This document shows, in pieces, positions 52,497-63,628 of a DNA stretch of 64,000 nucleotides (position 1 is its first letter; every line of letters begins with the position of its first letter). The notes under the pieces were generated by a model. That model was given only the letters and a program-made list of their open reading frames with translations. It searched no databases and was not told the origin of the DNA. Position numbers and translations under genes: made by a program. The stretch covers positions 1,651,124 through 1,715,123 of the forward strand of contig NC_134775.1 in the NCBI RefSeq assembly GCF_050436995.1. Direction: 5' to 3'. The DNA comes from Anticarsia gemmatalis. Its lineage: Eukaryota; Arthropoda; Insecta; Lepidoptera; Erebidae.

Positions 52497-55121
52497 GCAT
52501 GGTCGGCCTATCGTATGCGTGTGTGTGGAGGGATATCAGGGTACCGCGTTATTAGATACCGCCGCGCGTCGTAGTATTGCGAGTTATTTACTTTATTCCT
52601 TACTGAAACGTATTGGTTCAAACTTTCGCACGGAAACGATGTCGTTGAAGCTTGCGGATGGTATTGTTAGGAATAGTGATGTGCTACTGACGATAGTAAA
52701 TGTTCAACTCGCTTCATTATCGATACCTATTGAATTCATTATTTTACCTGATGCCGTTAATAACGATACTTTGTTAGGCATTGATTTTATTTCCAAAGCT
52801 AAGTTGGTTATAGATTTTTCCAACTGGACTTGGCGTACCATGGATCAGCCTCGGACACTTCACGCTTTATCATGGGAATCCGAACGCGTACCCATACAGT
52901 GTGCTTCCGTAAACGTACTGAGGACGGATGAGGGCGCTATGTTAACAGAGTCGACGAGAGGTCGACGTTGGAGAATCTTCTATGTGAGTACTCAGATATT
53001 TTTGATATAGTCGAAGAGCCTACACCATTTGCGGAACACCACATCAAGCTTCGGGCAAACCGTGAGAAGTGTGTGTTTGCCAGAGACCGGCTCAAATACC
53101 TGGGCCACGTGATATCTCATGATGGTATATCTCCAGACGAAGAGAAGGTAAGTGCTATCTTAGAGATGAAGGAACCGACAACTCTCCAGCAGCTTCGCAC
53201 CTTCCTCCAAACTTGCTCGTGGTTCCGCAAGTTTATCCTAGCGTTCGCCAAGGTGGCTGAACCACTTACACGTCTAACCAAAAAGTCACAGACCTGGAAA
53301 TGGGGTAAGGATCAAACTAGCGCTTTCATACAGCTTAAGTCTCTTTTAGCTTCCCCCCCCATTCTGACCCAACCAGACTACTTAAGACCTTTCATCCTTA
53401 GAACGGACGCCAGCGATTTCGCTTTAGGTGCAGCTTTACTCCAGGGGGAGTCACCACACGATGAACACCCCATCGAGTACGCTAGTCGTCTCCTCACGCC
53501 GGCAGAACGGAACTACTCCACCACAGAGAGGGAGGCGTTGGCCGTTGTCTGGTCAGGTCATCAGGTATGTGTCAGGAGAGACCATCAACCCTTGAAGTGG
53601 CTGTTCACCCTTAAATCGCCTACCGGTAGGCTTGTTCGTTGGGCGCTGAAATTGCAGTCTTTTGATTTACAAATCGAGTACACTCCTGGGAAGGCTAATG
53701 TGGTAGCCGATACACTCAGCCGCCCAGTTATAGATAATACATCGGAATGTGGTGTCTGTCCGGTTACCGTGGACATTCCACGATGGGACGCCACATCTAC
53801 CCGTCAAGCTCAATTGTCCGATCCAGAAGTAGCTAAGATTCTCACTGATTTGGAAAGTTCTGATGAATTGTCAGTGCATCGTTGGTCGGATAGAGGGTAC
53901 CTTAGCAATCAGGGAGTATTGTACAGGTATGTAGAGGATTCCGATACTGAAGAGCCTCAGCTGGTCGGCCCGGAGAGCCTGCGAAGCAAAGTCCTGTACG
54001 AGTGTCACGATTCGCCGACTGCCGCTCATGGGGGTATCCAGAAAACTCTTCATCGCATATCCCAGCAGTTTTACTTCCCAGGCATGAGGAAGTATATTAC
54101 CGACTACCTGAAGACCTGTACGGAGTGTCAGCGGTACAAGTCCTCAAACGTGAAACCACCTGGCATACTCCAGACTCCTGTACCCGCTCGGAGATTTGAA
54201 ATCATCGCTGTTGATCTCTTCGGACTTCTTCGGCCCAAAGGGCCTCAAGGCGAAAGGTGGGTTTTAATAGTAGAGGACACCGCTAGCAAGTGGATTGAAC
54301 TTTTCGCCCTTACCGAAGCCACAGCTGAGAACTGTGCGAAGACCTTAGTGGGTGAGATTTTTATGAGATATGGACTCCCTAGGCGTATGATCTCCGACAA
54401 CGGAGTTCAATTCGTAGCTGATGTGATGCAGAAGGCTCTGTTTGTCTTGGGTGTTAGACAGAGTTTGATACCCCTGTATCATCCCGAGGCAAATCCGGTA
54501 GAGAGAAGGAATCGGGACTTAAAGGCTCACCTTGCCATCCTGGTAGAGGGCAATCACAGACAATGGCCTGAGGTTTTACCGTTCGTCCGATTCGCTCTAA
54601 ATAGCTCGTTTACTATTTCCACCGGTTCCACCCCAGCTTACCTGACCTTTGGTCGCGAGCTCCGTTTGCCTCTCTCTGTTCAAGCCGATTTACGAGCAAT
54701 CATCGAATCTGAGAATTTGGTCCCTCAGATCACACCGTATCTTTTGAAGCTAGTCGATTCTCTCTCTCAAGCTAAAGAGAATATCGAGCGTCAGCAGGAT
54801 CTTCGCAAGCACCAAGCCGATTCGGCCCGTCGTGCTTCGGAACCTTTCGAAGAAGGTGATCTTGTGCTCATGAAGACGCATGTCTTAAGTAATGCTTCCA
54901 AAGGTGTTACTTCTAAGTTCGTTCCGAAACAGGATGGACCGTATGTCGTCTCCAGGAAGGTGAGTCCTACAACCTATACTCTTACTTCGCAGAAGTCCGG
55001 TGAAGTTGTGGGTAAGTACCACGTATCGGATTTGCGTAGATACCATGATAGAGGTGGTGAGTGTCCGGAGCCTGTTGTGGCGAAGCGCCGCCGAGGTCGC
55101 CCTCGGAAGGTTCAATCGTAG
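52471..55121 (+). pseudogene. Gypsy-E pol: protease, RNase H and integrase, RT core missing
   Basis: Protease frame 52,471-53,010: ALLDTAARRSIAS (DTA where DTG/DSG is usual) and GIDFISKAKLVID. Another frame starts near 52,968: LCEYSDIFDIV, then PFAEHHIKL jumps near 53,050 straight to REKCVFARDRLKYLGHVIS. The expected fingers and palm with the Y-DD box, about 190 residues, are absent, but the frame continues. RNase H: LRTDASDFALGAAL, EREALAVVW (a short deletion follows), RRDHQPLKW, ADTLSRP. Integrase: TAAHGGIQKTLHRI, TCTECQRYK, then AVDLFG, SDNGVQF and NPVERRNRDLKAHL (D,D,E all present), C-terminus KRRRGRPRKVQS. It cannot reverse transcribe itself; its integrase looks sound. Confidence 0.9.
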
Positions 55122-55185
55122 GTTCGCTATTTATCGTTATTAGTTTAACCAATGAGACTTCGCCTCTTGATCAAAAGGGGGAGAG

Positions 55186-55652
55186 TATAACGTGCCCTAA
55201 GGGCGGCCCTGTACGGAGTACGTCCCTGGTTTCCCTCTCGCCCCGTCGTACGATACCCCGCCACCCTCGGGGGCCCGTTCGGCTCCGCGCACTCGCGCCG
55301 CGTGCGCCAGTCGCCTACAATACTTTGCGCGCGCAACCTGTGTCGCTCTGTGCGCATATGTAACACTAGCTGACCCGCGCAACTTCGCTTGCGTCACATA
55401 AGAGAGAATGGGTCAATTTTTTCCCCGTTTTTGTAACATTTTTTACTGGTACTCTGCTCCTACTGGTCTTAGCGTGATGATATATAGCCTATAACCTTCC
55501 TCGATAAATGGGCTATCTAACACTGAAATAATTTTTCAAATCGGATCAGTAGTTTCTGAGATTAGCGCGTTCAAACAAACAAACAAACTCTTCAGCTTTA
55601 TAATATTAGTATAGATTGTAACGTATATGTATATTATTACTAATCACGTTAT
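55186..55652 (+). repeat. Gypsy-E 3' LTR, with nested Helitron
   Basis: Identical to the 5' LTR except T/C near 55,250 and G/C near 55,338, and the Helitron at 55,366-55,615 inserted between ...GTAACA and TTGTAACG. Confidence 0.9.
55366..55615 (-). mobile_element. Helitron (Lep1/MINE-like), 250 bp, in Gypsy-E LTR
   Basis: CTAG at 55,366-55,369, 5'-TC at 55,615. The other LTR gives the exact empty site (GTAACATTGTAACG), proving A|T insertion without duplication. Short (CAAA)n. Confidence 0.95.
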
Positions 55653-55794
55653 ACAGTTTATTTTTAATTTTATTAACTTAATTTTATAGTTTTTAATATA
55701 ATAATATGTAGTGATATTGCTTCACTAAACACCACCTGCCAGCTGAACACAAATAATAGAAAAGTTGCAAGTCACTTTCACAAGTTGCTACACA

Positions 55795-56547
55795 ATGTCT
55801 CAGCTTAGTGAAATTCAACTGACTCAGGCGAAGCTAGAGGAAACCTTCAACAAAAGGATGGCTGAACTGAAGGCTCAACTGCAGACAGGTGCTGCGAAGC
55901 ACACAGTGGCGAAGGTAGCTGAGGAGTTCCGGACTTTCCGTGAGCTAATGTTCGGTGTCCTCAGCTTGCTCCGGCAACAGGTAGCAGAATGTCCGCGGAT
56001 GGTGGACTCCATCGAGACCAGACACCGCAGGAAGGACCTTCTCTTCCTCGGGATCCCAGAGACGGAGAATATTGACAGTCAAGGTATGGCCTCCAGCATT
56101 CTCCAGGGCAGGCTGGGCTTGACCACCGTCACATCATCTGCTATTAGGATGGCGATGATCTGCCACAGGATTGGCGTCTCTGGGGGTAAACACCATCGCC
56201 CTGTACTTGTGCGCTTCTCGGATGCGGAGATTCGGTCTCCTGTTTGACGAGCCAAGGCGAAACTGCGGGGGACGTCCATTTCGGTTAGGGAGTTTCTGAC
56301 GAGGACCCGCCAAACTATATTTGCTAAGGCTCGGCAGCACTTTGGCATGAAGGACTGCTGGACCAAGGATGGTGCAATTGTCGTCAAAACATCTGATGGA
56401 AGCCGTCATAAGGTTATCACCATGGATGACCTGAACAAGCTTACTACCCTGCATCCAAAGGTGGGCACTGTTAACTCCTCCCGGCCGAAGCATGTAGCAG
56501 CGAACTCTGTATCGTCTGCGGCTAGTTCGAAACCGAGTAAGTTCTAG
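55795..56547 (+). pseudogene. LINE-F ORF1, one in-frame stop
   Basis: Starts MSQLSEIQLTQAKLEE with a predicted coiled coil over the first 90 residues, then RRKDLLFLGIPETEN, HRPVLVRFSDAE, a TGA at 56,245-56,247, and in the same frame GTSISVREFLTRTRQTIFAK, HFGMKDCWTKDGAIVVKTSD and MDDLNKL. R..DLLF.GIPE ... VRF.D and the C.T.DG.I...T.DG block are typical of the RNA-binding half of insect LINE ORF1. A Met ten codons upstream (55,765) is also in frame. Confidence 0.75.
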
Positions 56548-57261
56548 TTGTGTTTTCTGGTTCATATTGTAACGTCATCGATTATAGTAACAGTGCACCG
56601 TATGGTGTTAACGCGACCCTCTTATATGTCAACTATTTGATTTAACGTTCACCTTCACATAACTCTGTAATATTTGTGATCTAGTTTCGTTAATTTTAAC
56701 TTGCGCACTGACAGGATCGCGGAGTTGTCAGCTGTCAAACTGACAGCTGACAACTCCGTGAGTGACTTGTGCAGTTTCATTCGGAAACGTTTAGTGTTGC
56801 GTTATGATTAATATTTGTTCATTCCACTTCCCCTTTTTTTCATTTTGTTTCTTGTTTTTCTTTTAATTTATGAATGTTATGTAGTGTGTGTGTTAGCAGA
56901 CGTGAGGATTAAGTCCAGCCAGGTATCTTCACCTTCAGTGTTGTGGTGAGTGGCATGTAGGGGTAGAACGTGAAGGCTGGAGGACTCGACGATCTTTAGA
57001 CAAGGGAGGGCCCTTGTCTCATCCTCTGGCCAATACTTAGCTCCTGGTTTCTCTCACCACGACCTGATCTTCATGTCCTACGCCCTAAAGAAAGAAAGAA
57101 GAAAGAAAATAGTATTTATTGAACACACAGAAACCATATCAGAACAACAATAATATTAATATTAAATAAGCAGCGTCCTGTGTGCCAACAGGGAGGTCAC
57201 TCAGCATTATGCTGGTTGTGACAAACCACAACACAGCGCTGGTTTTCAGTGACCACCCTAA
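56548..57261. other. Gap in LINE-F with a perfect hairpin
   Basis: The AP-endonuclease start expected here is missing. The region has a 39-bp palindrome at 56,720-56,758 (CGGAGTTGTCAGCTGTCA and complement), a (GAAA)n run at 57,088-57,107, and no reading frame with a domain. Confidence 0.5.
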
Positions 57262-58458
57262 ATGACGCCATTTACGGGAGCAGCAGAAACAGAGCCTCTT
57301 AAATCCCGTCCAAAGGTTCTGTACAAGCGTTGTTTCGGGCGTATGAATGTCGACAATATAGGTATGGACGCTGCTAACCTCAACTGGGAGCAGCTAACAA
57401 CAGCTTCGAACATTGACGACAAAACTGCTATATTCAGTAAAGCTGTTGTTGGGCTGTTTGATGTCCACGCGCCGGTTAGGAAGGTAAGGCTTAAACGTCC
57501 TCCTGCGCCCTGGATGTCAGAGGGCGTTCGAATGGCCATGAAGTGAAGAGATAGGGCCTTTGTCAAGTTTCGCAGAGATCGGTGTGACGAGAATTGACAC
57601 CAGTTTAAGGTTGCAAGGAACCGATGAAATCAGATGGTACGTAACGCTAAACGCCGGCATTTTCTAAATAATCTTTCCTCTTCTTCCCCTGCCGATATCT
57701 GGAGGTGTCTCGGGACCCTCGGTATTGGCAAACATCACAGCAGTAACTTACAGTGCACGGTTGGTTTGGATGATATATGTAAATCGTCACTTTACGTCCA
57801 CTACATCTATTGATCACCAAACCAAGTCCGATACTGTCCAATCCATATCGAAATTACCCCGACCTAATTTTGAATCCTTCTCCTTTTCTCCAGTAACACC
57901 GGAAGAAATTAAGAAGACAATTCTGTCTATTAAATGGAATGCAGTAGGCGTTGATGACGTCAGTCGACGCATGATTGTCACTGTGTTGGATCACCTGCTC
58001 CCCGCCATATCTCATATCATAAATTTCTCCCTTACCTCTGGTTCCTTTCCTTCTTTGTGGCGTAAAGCCTATATTATCCCGTTGCCTAAAATCCCAAATC
58101 CGTCGCTTCCAGTTCACTTCCGACCTATTTCCATTCTACCTTTTCTCTCCAAAGTGCTGGAGGCCTGTGTGCACAAACAATTAACACAGTTTGTGTTAGG
58201 TAACAACTTACTTAGCCCACTACAATCCTGGTTCAGGCCAGGTCACAGCACTACGTCGGCACTCCTTAAGGTGACTGGCGATATTAGGGCGGGGATGGAG
58301 GATACTAAAGTCACTGTTATGGCTTTGGTAGACTTCTCGAACGCCTTCAATACCGTCAGTCATGATATCCTTCTCTCTATCCTTTCCATCTTAACATATC
58401 TTCCGGTGCGCTAAATTGGTTTTCCTCTTATCTTCAAGGGCGCCAGCAATCAAGCAGC
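57262..58458 (+). pseudogene. LINE-F ORF2 remnant (endonuclease end and RT start)
   Basis: 57,262-57,546: VLYKRCFGRMNVDNI, FDVHAPVRKVRLKRPPAPWM, the segment after the endonuclease. Several stops and frame changes to 57,850. 57,850-58,414: FSFSPVTPEEIKKTILSIKW, AVGVDDVSRRMIVTVL, PLPKIPNPSLPVHFRPISIL, LSPLQSWFRPGHSTTSALLK and VDFSNAFNTVSHDILLS. It stops before the catalytic box, near 58,458 (SYLQGRQQ in another frame). Both endonuclease core and RT catalytic site are absent. Confidence 0.8.
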
Positions 58459-58672
58459 TTTTTTCGCGCGCACGCGTCCGAAGCGGCAACACGTACTTTA
58501 AACCTCTAACCAGGCCCCCGTCACTCGGCCGTACCTACAGCGATAAGTGCCTACAAATTTGCGTGGCGTCGGCGCCACTCCGGGAGTCGAGTGTCGACGC
58601 TCACGCGTAAAGCTCGTGCGTGTGTTTATTAGAAGTTTTATGAGTAATATTAATATAAAAACGTTTAAAATA

Positions 58673-58771
58673 GAATGGCAGGTTTAAAGCATTGCTCATT
58701 TGATGGATGTTTGTCGATAAAGAAGGACGAGGAATTGTCATTTTTTTCAATACCTACAGATGAGGAAAGCT
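58673..58771 (+). pseudogene. THAP-like zinc finger N-terminus (32 aa)
   Basis: MAGLKHCSFDGCLS... then LSFFSIPTDEES*. C-x4-C followed by SFF.IP.D is the start of a THAP C2CH finger, found in P-element-type transposases and host THAP proteins. The later Cys/His of the finger are absent. A GC-rich, promoter-like stretch precedes it (58,460-58,620). It could be the first exon of a THAP gene or a transposon fragment; I cannot tell. Confidence 0.4.
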
Positions 58772-58974
58772 AAGTTCAAATTCATTTAAAAACTATAAAT
58801 CTTTACAGTACCTACCTACCACAAAATAATAGTACTAACTATAATTAGTTACTTTGTTGATACTGACAATAATATGGACTCATGTCTGAATTATTAAGGA
58901 ATTTGATACTTTATAATTACGCGAGCAACTTGCAAATGTGACTTTTTGTTTATGGAGATATTTCAACGATTTTG

Positions 58975-59306
58975 GTAAAGGAAATAAATTGGATAGCTAT
59001 GAAACAAAGTTTTAAAAAATAACCAACGGATGATATATAAAAAATAATTACAGGTTACGCGGTTTCGGACGTATCATCGCAAGTATACATTATTACGCGT
59101 GTGATGAGCTCCGGCGCAGATAGGTCTGTCTGTACCTATAATAATATTCTGAATCCAGACGGGTAAGCAATGGTCAGTCTATAATAAGGTATTATATTGT
59201 ACACTGTAAACTGCTACGGATACAGACGAGAGCGGAAAAGAAGGTAACCACAGGAAATCAGACCTGCCTGAGCCTGTGTCACATTGTGTGCCCTTCGGGT
59301 CCCTTA
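58975..59306 (+). mobile_element. Helitron type 2 fragment
   Basis: Matches 34,995-35,335 (GGAAATAAATTGGATAGCT, CGGTTTCGGACGTATCATCG, GAGCTCCGGCGCAGATAGG). Both Helitron ends are missing. Confidence 0.8.
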
Positions 59307-59640
59307 ACCTTGACCCACGACATAATAGTTTAAATGTACCAACCTATCTAATCTACACGATGAAATTGGTTTCATAAAGAAATGTCTATTACAGCGCCCC
59401 CTAGTGAATTATGGCCGTAACACCTATCTAAAAACATGAAGCAATTAAATCCTAACCCATTACTGAAAACCGCATTAAAATCGGACTAGTGGTTTTGAAG
59501 ATAAATGGCAACATTTGTTTGTACAAACAAACACACAAACAACCTTTCACCCCAAACGCATATACCGTCTCCGTTCCGTCGTGGGTAAGAATATAAATTA
59601 GTAGTCAAAATTAAATAGCGGCAGTTATATTTAATAAAGA
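59307..59640. other. Probable TE-derived non-coding DNA
   Basis: ACAGCGCCCCCTAGTGAATT and AAAATCGGACTAGTGGTTTT followed by ACAAACAAACACACAAAC resemble the (CAAA)n-containing repeats of this window, but ends could not be fixed. Confidence 0.35.
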
Positions 59641-59680
59641 GTAACTTGGCCGCTTTTTCACCTTTTAGCCTATTTCTATG

Positions 59681-61240
59681 TTATTCATATATTAAACCAG
59701 CTCCGCTAAATAATTGCTCGCTGGCTACACTGCTGGGGAGAGCTGATAAGTATTGGCGAACTATTGGCAAGATATGGGGGTACTTGTGCGCATTTCTATT
59801 CCACCACATAAGGGGATCCTCATGAAGAGGTAGTCTCTTCTCTTTCTTGTACTCCCGAAGGTGTGACTGTATCTCTAAAAGTAAATTGTCACCATCATCA
59901 GCTGTAGAAGAGTCCTCCTCCTGGTCTTCATTTACACTTAACATCGATTCCAATATTTGTAATGATGATGATGATTTGGAAGTAGAAGGCTGCATTTCAA
60001 TGTCTTCAATCGCAATTTGAGTTCGGCTTCTTTTGGGGGAAAGTGCGTCATCATCTTGGATGGAATTAGATTGTCTGGTTCTAATACTTCTAATGGCGGT
60101 AACAGTCACATTAAGTAATTTAGATTCAACCTGCTCTGCAACGACGCTGGTGAAAAAATGCGATTTATATCGCGGATCCAAATACGTCGCAATAGTGTAT
60201 TTGTCGTCTTCGACCAGGTTTCCAAATCTTACACTTGAATTCAATTCATCGCGTAATTTTGTTGTAAAATTTATGACTTGTTCTGAAGTAGTAAGTTTCG
60301 CCTCTTCTTGTTGTAACGTGGTCAAGGCAACTTGAATTAAAGGTATGACTGATGAAATACTGATTTGAGAACTGCTTAGATTTCTTGTTATTTCTTCAAA
60401 TGGCTGCATTAATTGCACATATTTTTGAATATTCATCCAGTCTTCGGGGGATATAATTGCAATTGGATTTGCGCTTAGGTACAAGACAAGCGAATCTTTG
60501 AGTTTTGAAAACCTTTCCATCATGTAGAATGTGCTGTTCCATCTTGTAGGGCAATCTTGAATGACAGAAAGAGGAGACTGACTAAGGCGTTTCTTTTGAA
60601 TTTCTGTAAGTTCTGCCTGTGCGACTAAGGAATGATTGAAATGGGTGGCAATTTTTTTCAATTTAGCAATAAGTTGTAGAAGCCACTCTTGAGATTCGAC
60701 ACTTGCTCGTATGCACAGTTGAATCTGGTGTACTGCGCAACTGACATCCTCAAAGCCTGACAACTGCATTGCTGTTACCATGTTGGATCCACGATCACGA
60801 ACCATGCAGTGAATTTTTTGGCGATTAATGCCCCATTCTTCAAGAATTGTTTGAAACTTTGTTGATATTATGTTGCCCGTATGACGTTCATCCATGACTT
60901 CACATTTCAAAATTAGAGTTTTTTTGTGAAAATCCTTTGAAATTCCATGTGCAGTTAAACTAAGCAATGAAACAGCAGAATGAAGTTCCGACCATATGTC
61001 GCTTGTAAAAGATAACTTTATCTATAATTTCTTCAAGAAAATCTTTGGTTTTCTTTGCTAACTTACTGTACAAATCGTCGCATACATAGGAAGAAAAAAA
61101 ATCACGGCCTCTCATCTTGTATTTTGGAAGAGCAGCTTGCATTACTCTACGAAATCCTGTACCCTCGACAAAATTAAAGGGTAAGTTCTGGAGGGCAATC
61201 ATTTCAGCAATCGTACGATCCATTTCTTGAGATTTGTGAT
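59681..61240 (-). pseudogene. hAT transposase (ZBED-type), frameshifted and N-truncated
   Basis: Two frames: 61,223-61,010 (MDRTIAEMIALQNLPFNFVE, FRRVMQAALPKYKM, KTKDFLEEIIDK) and, after a one-base shift near 61,015-61,020, 61,015-59,681 (FTSDIWSEL, LTAHGISKDFHKKTLILKCE, VRDRGSNMVTAMQ, AVHQIQLCIRASV, CPTRWNSTFYMMERF, YLDPRYKSHFF). The C-terminal dimerisation block is DPLMWWNRNAHKYPHIL and YLSALPSSVASEQLFSGAG. Order and motifs are those of hAT transposases. The BED zinc finger upstream (61,240-61,400) is decayed, with a stop. An acidic/Ser-rich linker lies before the dimerisation block. TIRs not identified. Confidence 0.9.
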
Positions 61241-62110
61241 GCGTTGAATCCCAATAATTATTTAAATAACGTGATCCGTTGCTCCAGAATTAAAAAGGAA
61301 AGTTATTGTTTCCCTCAGCGCCACCTTTATATCTTCCGACCATGAAGGCAAACCCGAACGCTTCCACTGCCAGCTGTTCATTCATTTTAACCTTGTGATC
61401 CAATTTCTATCAGTTTCTTCCAATGATTCCAGCCGCCAGTTACTCCGTAATAACACACATCGAAGATAGTGAAGTGTTTTACTAAGGTATTACCTTAGAG
61501 TTTAAACACCACAGTCTCTTACAACGTGTCACTAAATTCTTGTTCGTAAAATACATCCAAACTGTTTAATATTTCTCGAATCGAAGAATCTTCTTTCGCG
61601 ACATCGAAAAACGAATCAGCCAAATATCATATCTCGTGTTTGAGATACTTCATCGACACCATTAATAACGTCCATTTTCAAACTCAAATCTTCACACGCA
61701 CTATATTTTTCACCGTTAAAATATTTGATGTTGCATTTGATATTTAAATTTTTCATAACGGACAAACAATATTTTTCGACAACTACCTACATAGCACAGT
61801 ACTTATTAAGAATGTCTGAGCCCATAACCTGTTGGAAATAGGGTTGTGGATGTGCTAAAATGAAATGCAAAAGTTCCTGCTTCAACCAAACTCACTATAT
61901 TTGTTCTTTACAACACTTGGAAGTATATAGATCTGTTTCCTAGCAAAGCATGTGTCGAACAGAGAGCGTAACTCTAAATGAACGTTACGTTTATAATAAT
62001 GGCTTATGTCAGTGCGACCAGTACACAAATACAAACATAATGTCTAGATATTGTATAATTAATTTTTGTTTTTGAAATGATAAATTTCAACAGATAGTAC
62101 GGTCACCATA
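61241..62110. other. hAT 5' flank, no gene seen
   Basis: 61,240-61,400 keeps traces of the hAT N-terminus (KRSGLPSWSEDIKVALRE on the minus strand). The remainder is AT-rich with no recognised feature. Confidence 0.4.
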
Positions 62111-62391
62111 TCTATACTATACTACTACTTACTACTACTATATTATAAAGCTGAAGAGTTTGTTTGTTTGTTTGTTTGTTTGTTTGAACGCGCTAATCTC
62201 AGAAACTACTGATCCGATTTGAAAAATTCTTTCAGTGTTAGATAGCCGATTTATCGAGGAAGGTTATAGGCTATATATCATCACGCTACGACCAATAGGA
62301 GCAGAGTACGGGTAAAAAATGTTACAAAAACGGGGAAAAATTTCACCATTCTCTCTTATGTGACGCAAGCGAAGTTGCGCGGGTCAGCTAG
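62111..62391 (+). mobile_element. Helitron (Lep1/MINE-like), 281 bp
   Basis: Starts TCTATACTATACTACTACTT, (GTTT)n at 62,160-62,187, ends GCGGGTCAGCTAG. The 5' end has an extra CTACTA-type expansion not seen in other copies. Opposite orientation to most others. Confidence 0.9.
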
Positions 62392-62409
62392 TCATGCACT
62401 AATATTTAT

Positions 62410-63016
62410 GTTTTATTTAGGATTACCTATGAAAATGATATTAATGCCGCTCTAAAATCTATTATAACATGGTTAGACACTAATAATTTTAATATAAACC
62501 TCAGTAAAACTAAGGTAATGCATTACAGCCAACGCTTGTCTAATACTCAAAAACGTTACGAGTATACGATATATAGTTATATTTTGTGGGAATTTAACTG
62601 AAAAAGAGGCAGCGTTTAAAGCGCAAAAAAGATGCATCAGCTCAATGTTTCAGTTAAAAAGAACAGATAGCTGCAAACCATATTTCAAAAAATATAACCT
62701 TTTGACTTTACCGTCATTATATATTTTACAAATTGCTATGTTTGTAAAGTTGAACCCTAGTAGATTTGAACGAATGGCAGACGTTCTTCCACGGAACAGA
62801 CGAAATAATAATAAAATATGCCTACATAAATGTAAAACAACATATATGCGCAGGAGTGTCTACTGCATGGCACCGATTATATTTAACAAATTGCCAAACT
62901 CGTGGAACAGCTTTCCAGCAACTTTTAAAAAAGTGCTACGGGATTACCTAGCCAATAAGGCTAATATTACAAAATTACAGATTTTCTTCAAGATAAAATT
63001 GATGTGGTCTAAATAG
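62410..63016 (+). pseudogene. LINE RT C-terminus remnant
   Basis: 62,425-62,560: TYENDINAALKSIITWLDTN and INLSKTKVMHYSQR, the RT thumb. Then an internal deletion and frame change, and 62,600-63,016: FKAQKRCISSMFQLKRTDSC, YFKKYNLLTLPSLYILQIAM, RNNNKICLHKCKTTYMRR, the usual LINE C-terminal block. About 300 bp of AT-rich 3' UTR may follow. Clade close to CR1/Jockey. Confidence 0.75.
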
Positions 63017-63317
63017 ATTTATTATTCATTTTATTTTATTATAGATTTGCTCTGACATTATCAATATGGTACTTATTTTCGAATCTGCATTTCTTAATAT
63101 ATTATTATAACTAATTTAATTCTTGACTTGTAATGACATGTTTTAATGATTATACTTAATTTTATTATTGTTTCAATTGATAATACTATATTGTAATAAC
63201 ATTGTATTCTCATTAGTAATTTTATTATAGCACTTTTGTTGAGCTTAATGTATTTTGCATGCCTACTGGTAAGATATAGCAGAACTTATCATTCAAATTA
63301 TGTCACCTGTATATTTA

Positions 63318-63470
63318 TTTTATTTATTTATTTAAACTTAATATACAAATTTGTATAAAGGCGGACTTAATGCCAGGGGCATTTTCTGCCAGTCAACCTT
63401 AGGGTGATGCAGAGATTATTACGAAGGTGTTTAAAAGAGGAAGGAAAGTGAGTTAAGAAATAGTGTACAA
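63318..63470 (-). mobile_element. LINE 3' end, reversed, with (AAAT)n tail
   Basis: Complement of the 16,540-16,712 type: GGCGGACTTAATGCCAGGGG and TTTTCTGCCAGTCAACCTTA; tail TTTATTTATTTA at 63,318-63,332. Interrupted on the right by the Helitron at 63,472. Confidence 0.75.
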
Positions 63471-63471
63471 A

Positions 63472-63594
63472 TCTATACTTATAATAAATCTGTAGAGAGG
63501 TCAATTCTGTACATTGAATATATTTAAAAAAAAACCAATGGGGGGTGTTTAGTAACGGATACTGATACCGAATCTGCAATTTATAATTTTCTTT

Positions 63595-63628
<34 letters not shown>

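Larger units (their letters stand above)
51013..55652 (+). mobile_element. Gypsy-E LTR retrotransposon with paired LTRs, RT core deleted
   Basis: 5' LTR 51,013-51,229, PBS from 51,232 (TGGCTCCCAACG), gag, pol, polypurine tract AAAAGGGGGAGAG (55,173-55,185), 3' LTR 55,186-55,652 including a nested 250-bp Helitron. TSD ACAGT at 51,008-51,012 and 55,653-55,657. LTRs (217 bp each without the Helitron) differ at two seen positions. Two CCHC knuckles in gag suggest a Mag-like lineage (inference). GC content is higher than in the other LTR elements here. Confidence 0.9.
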
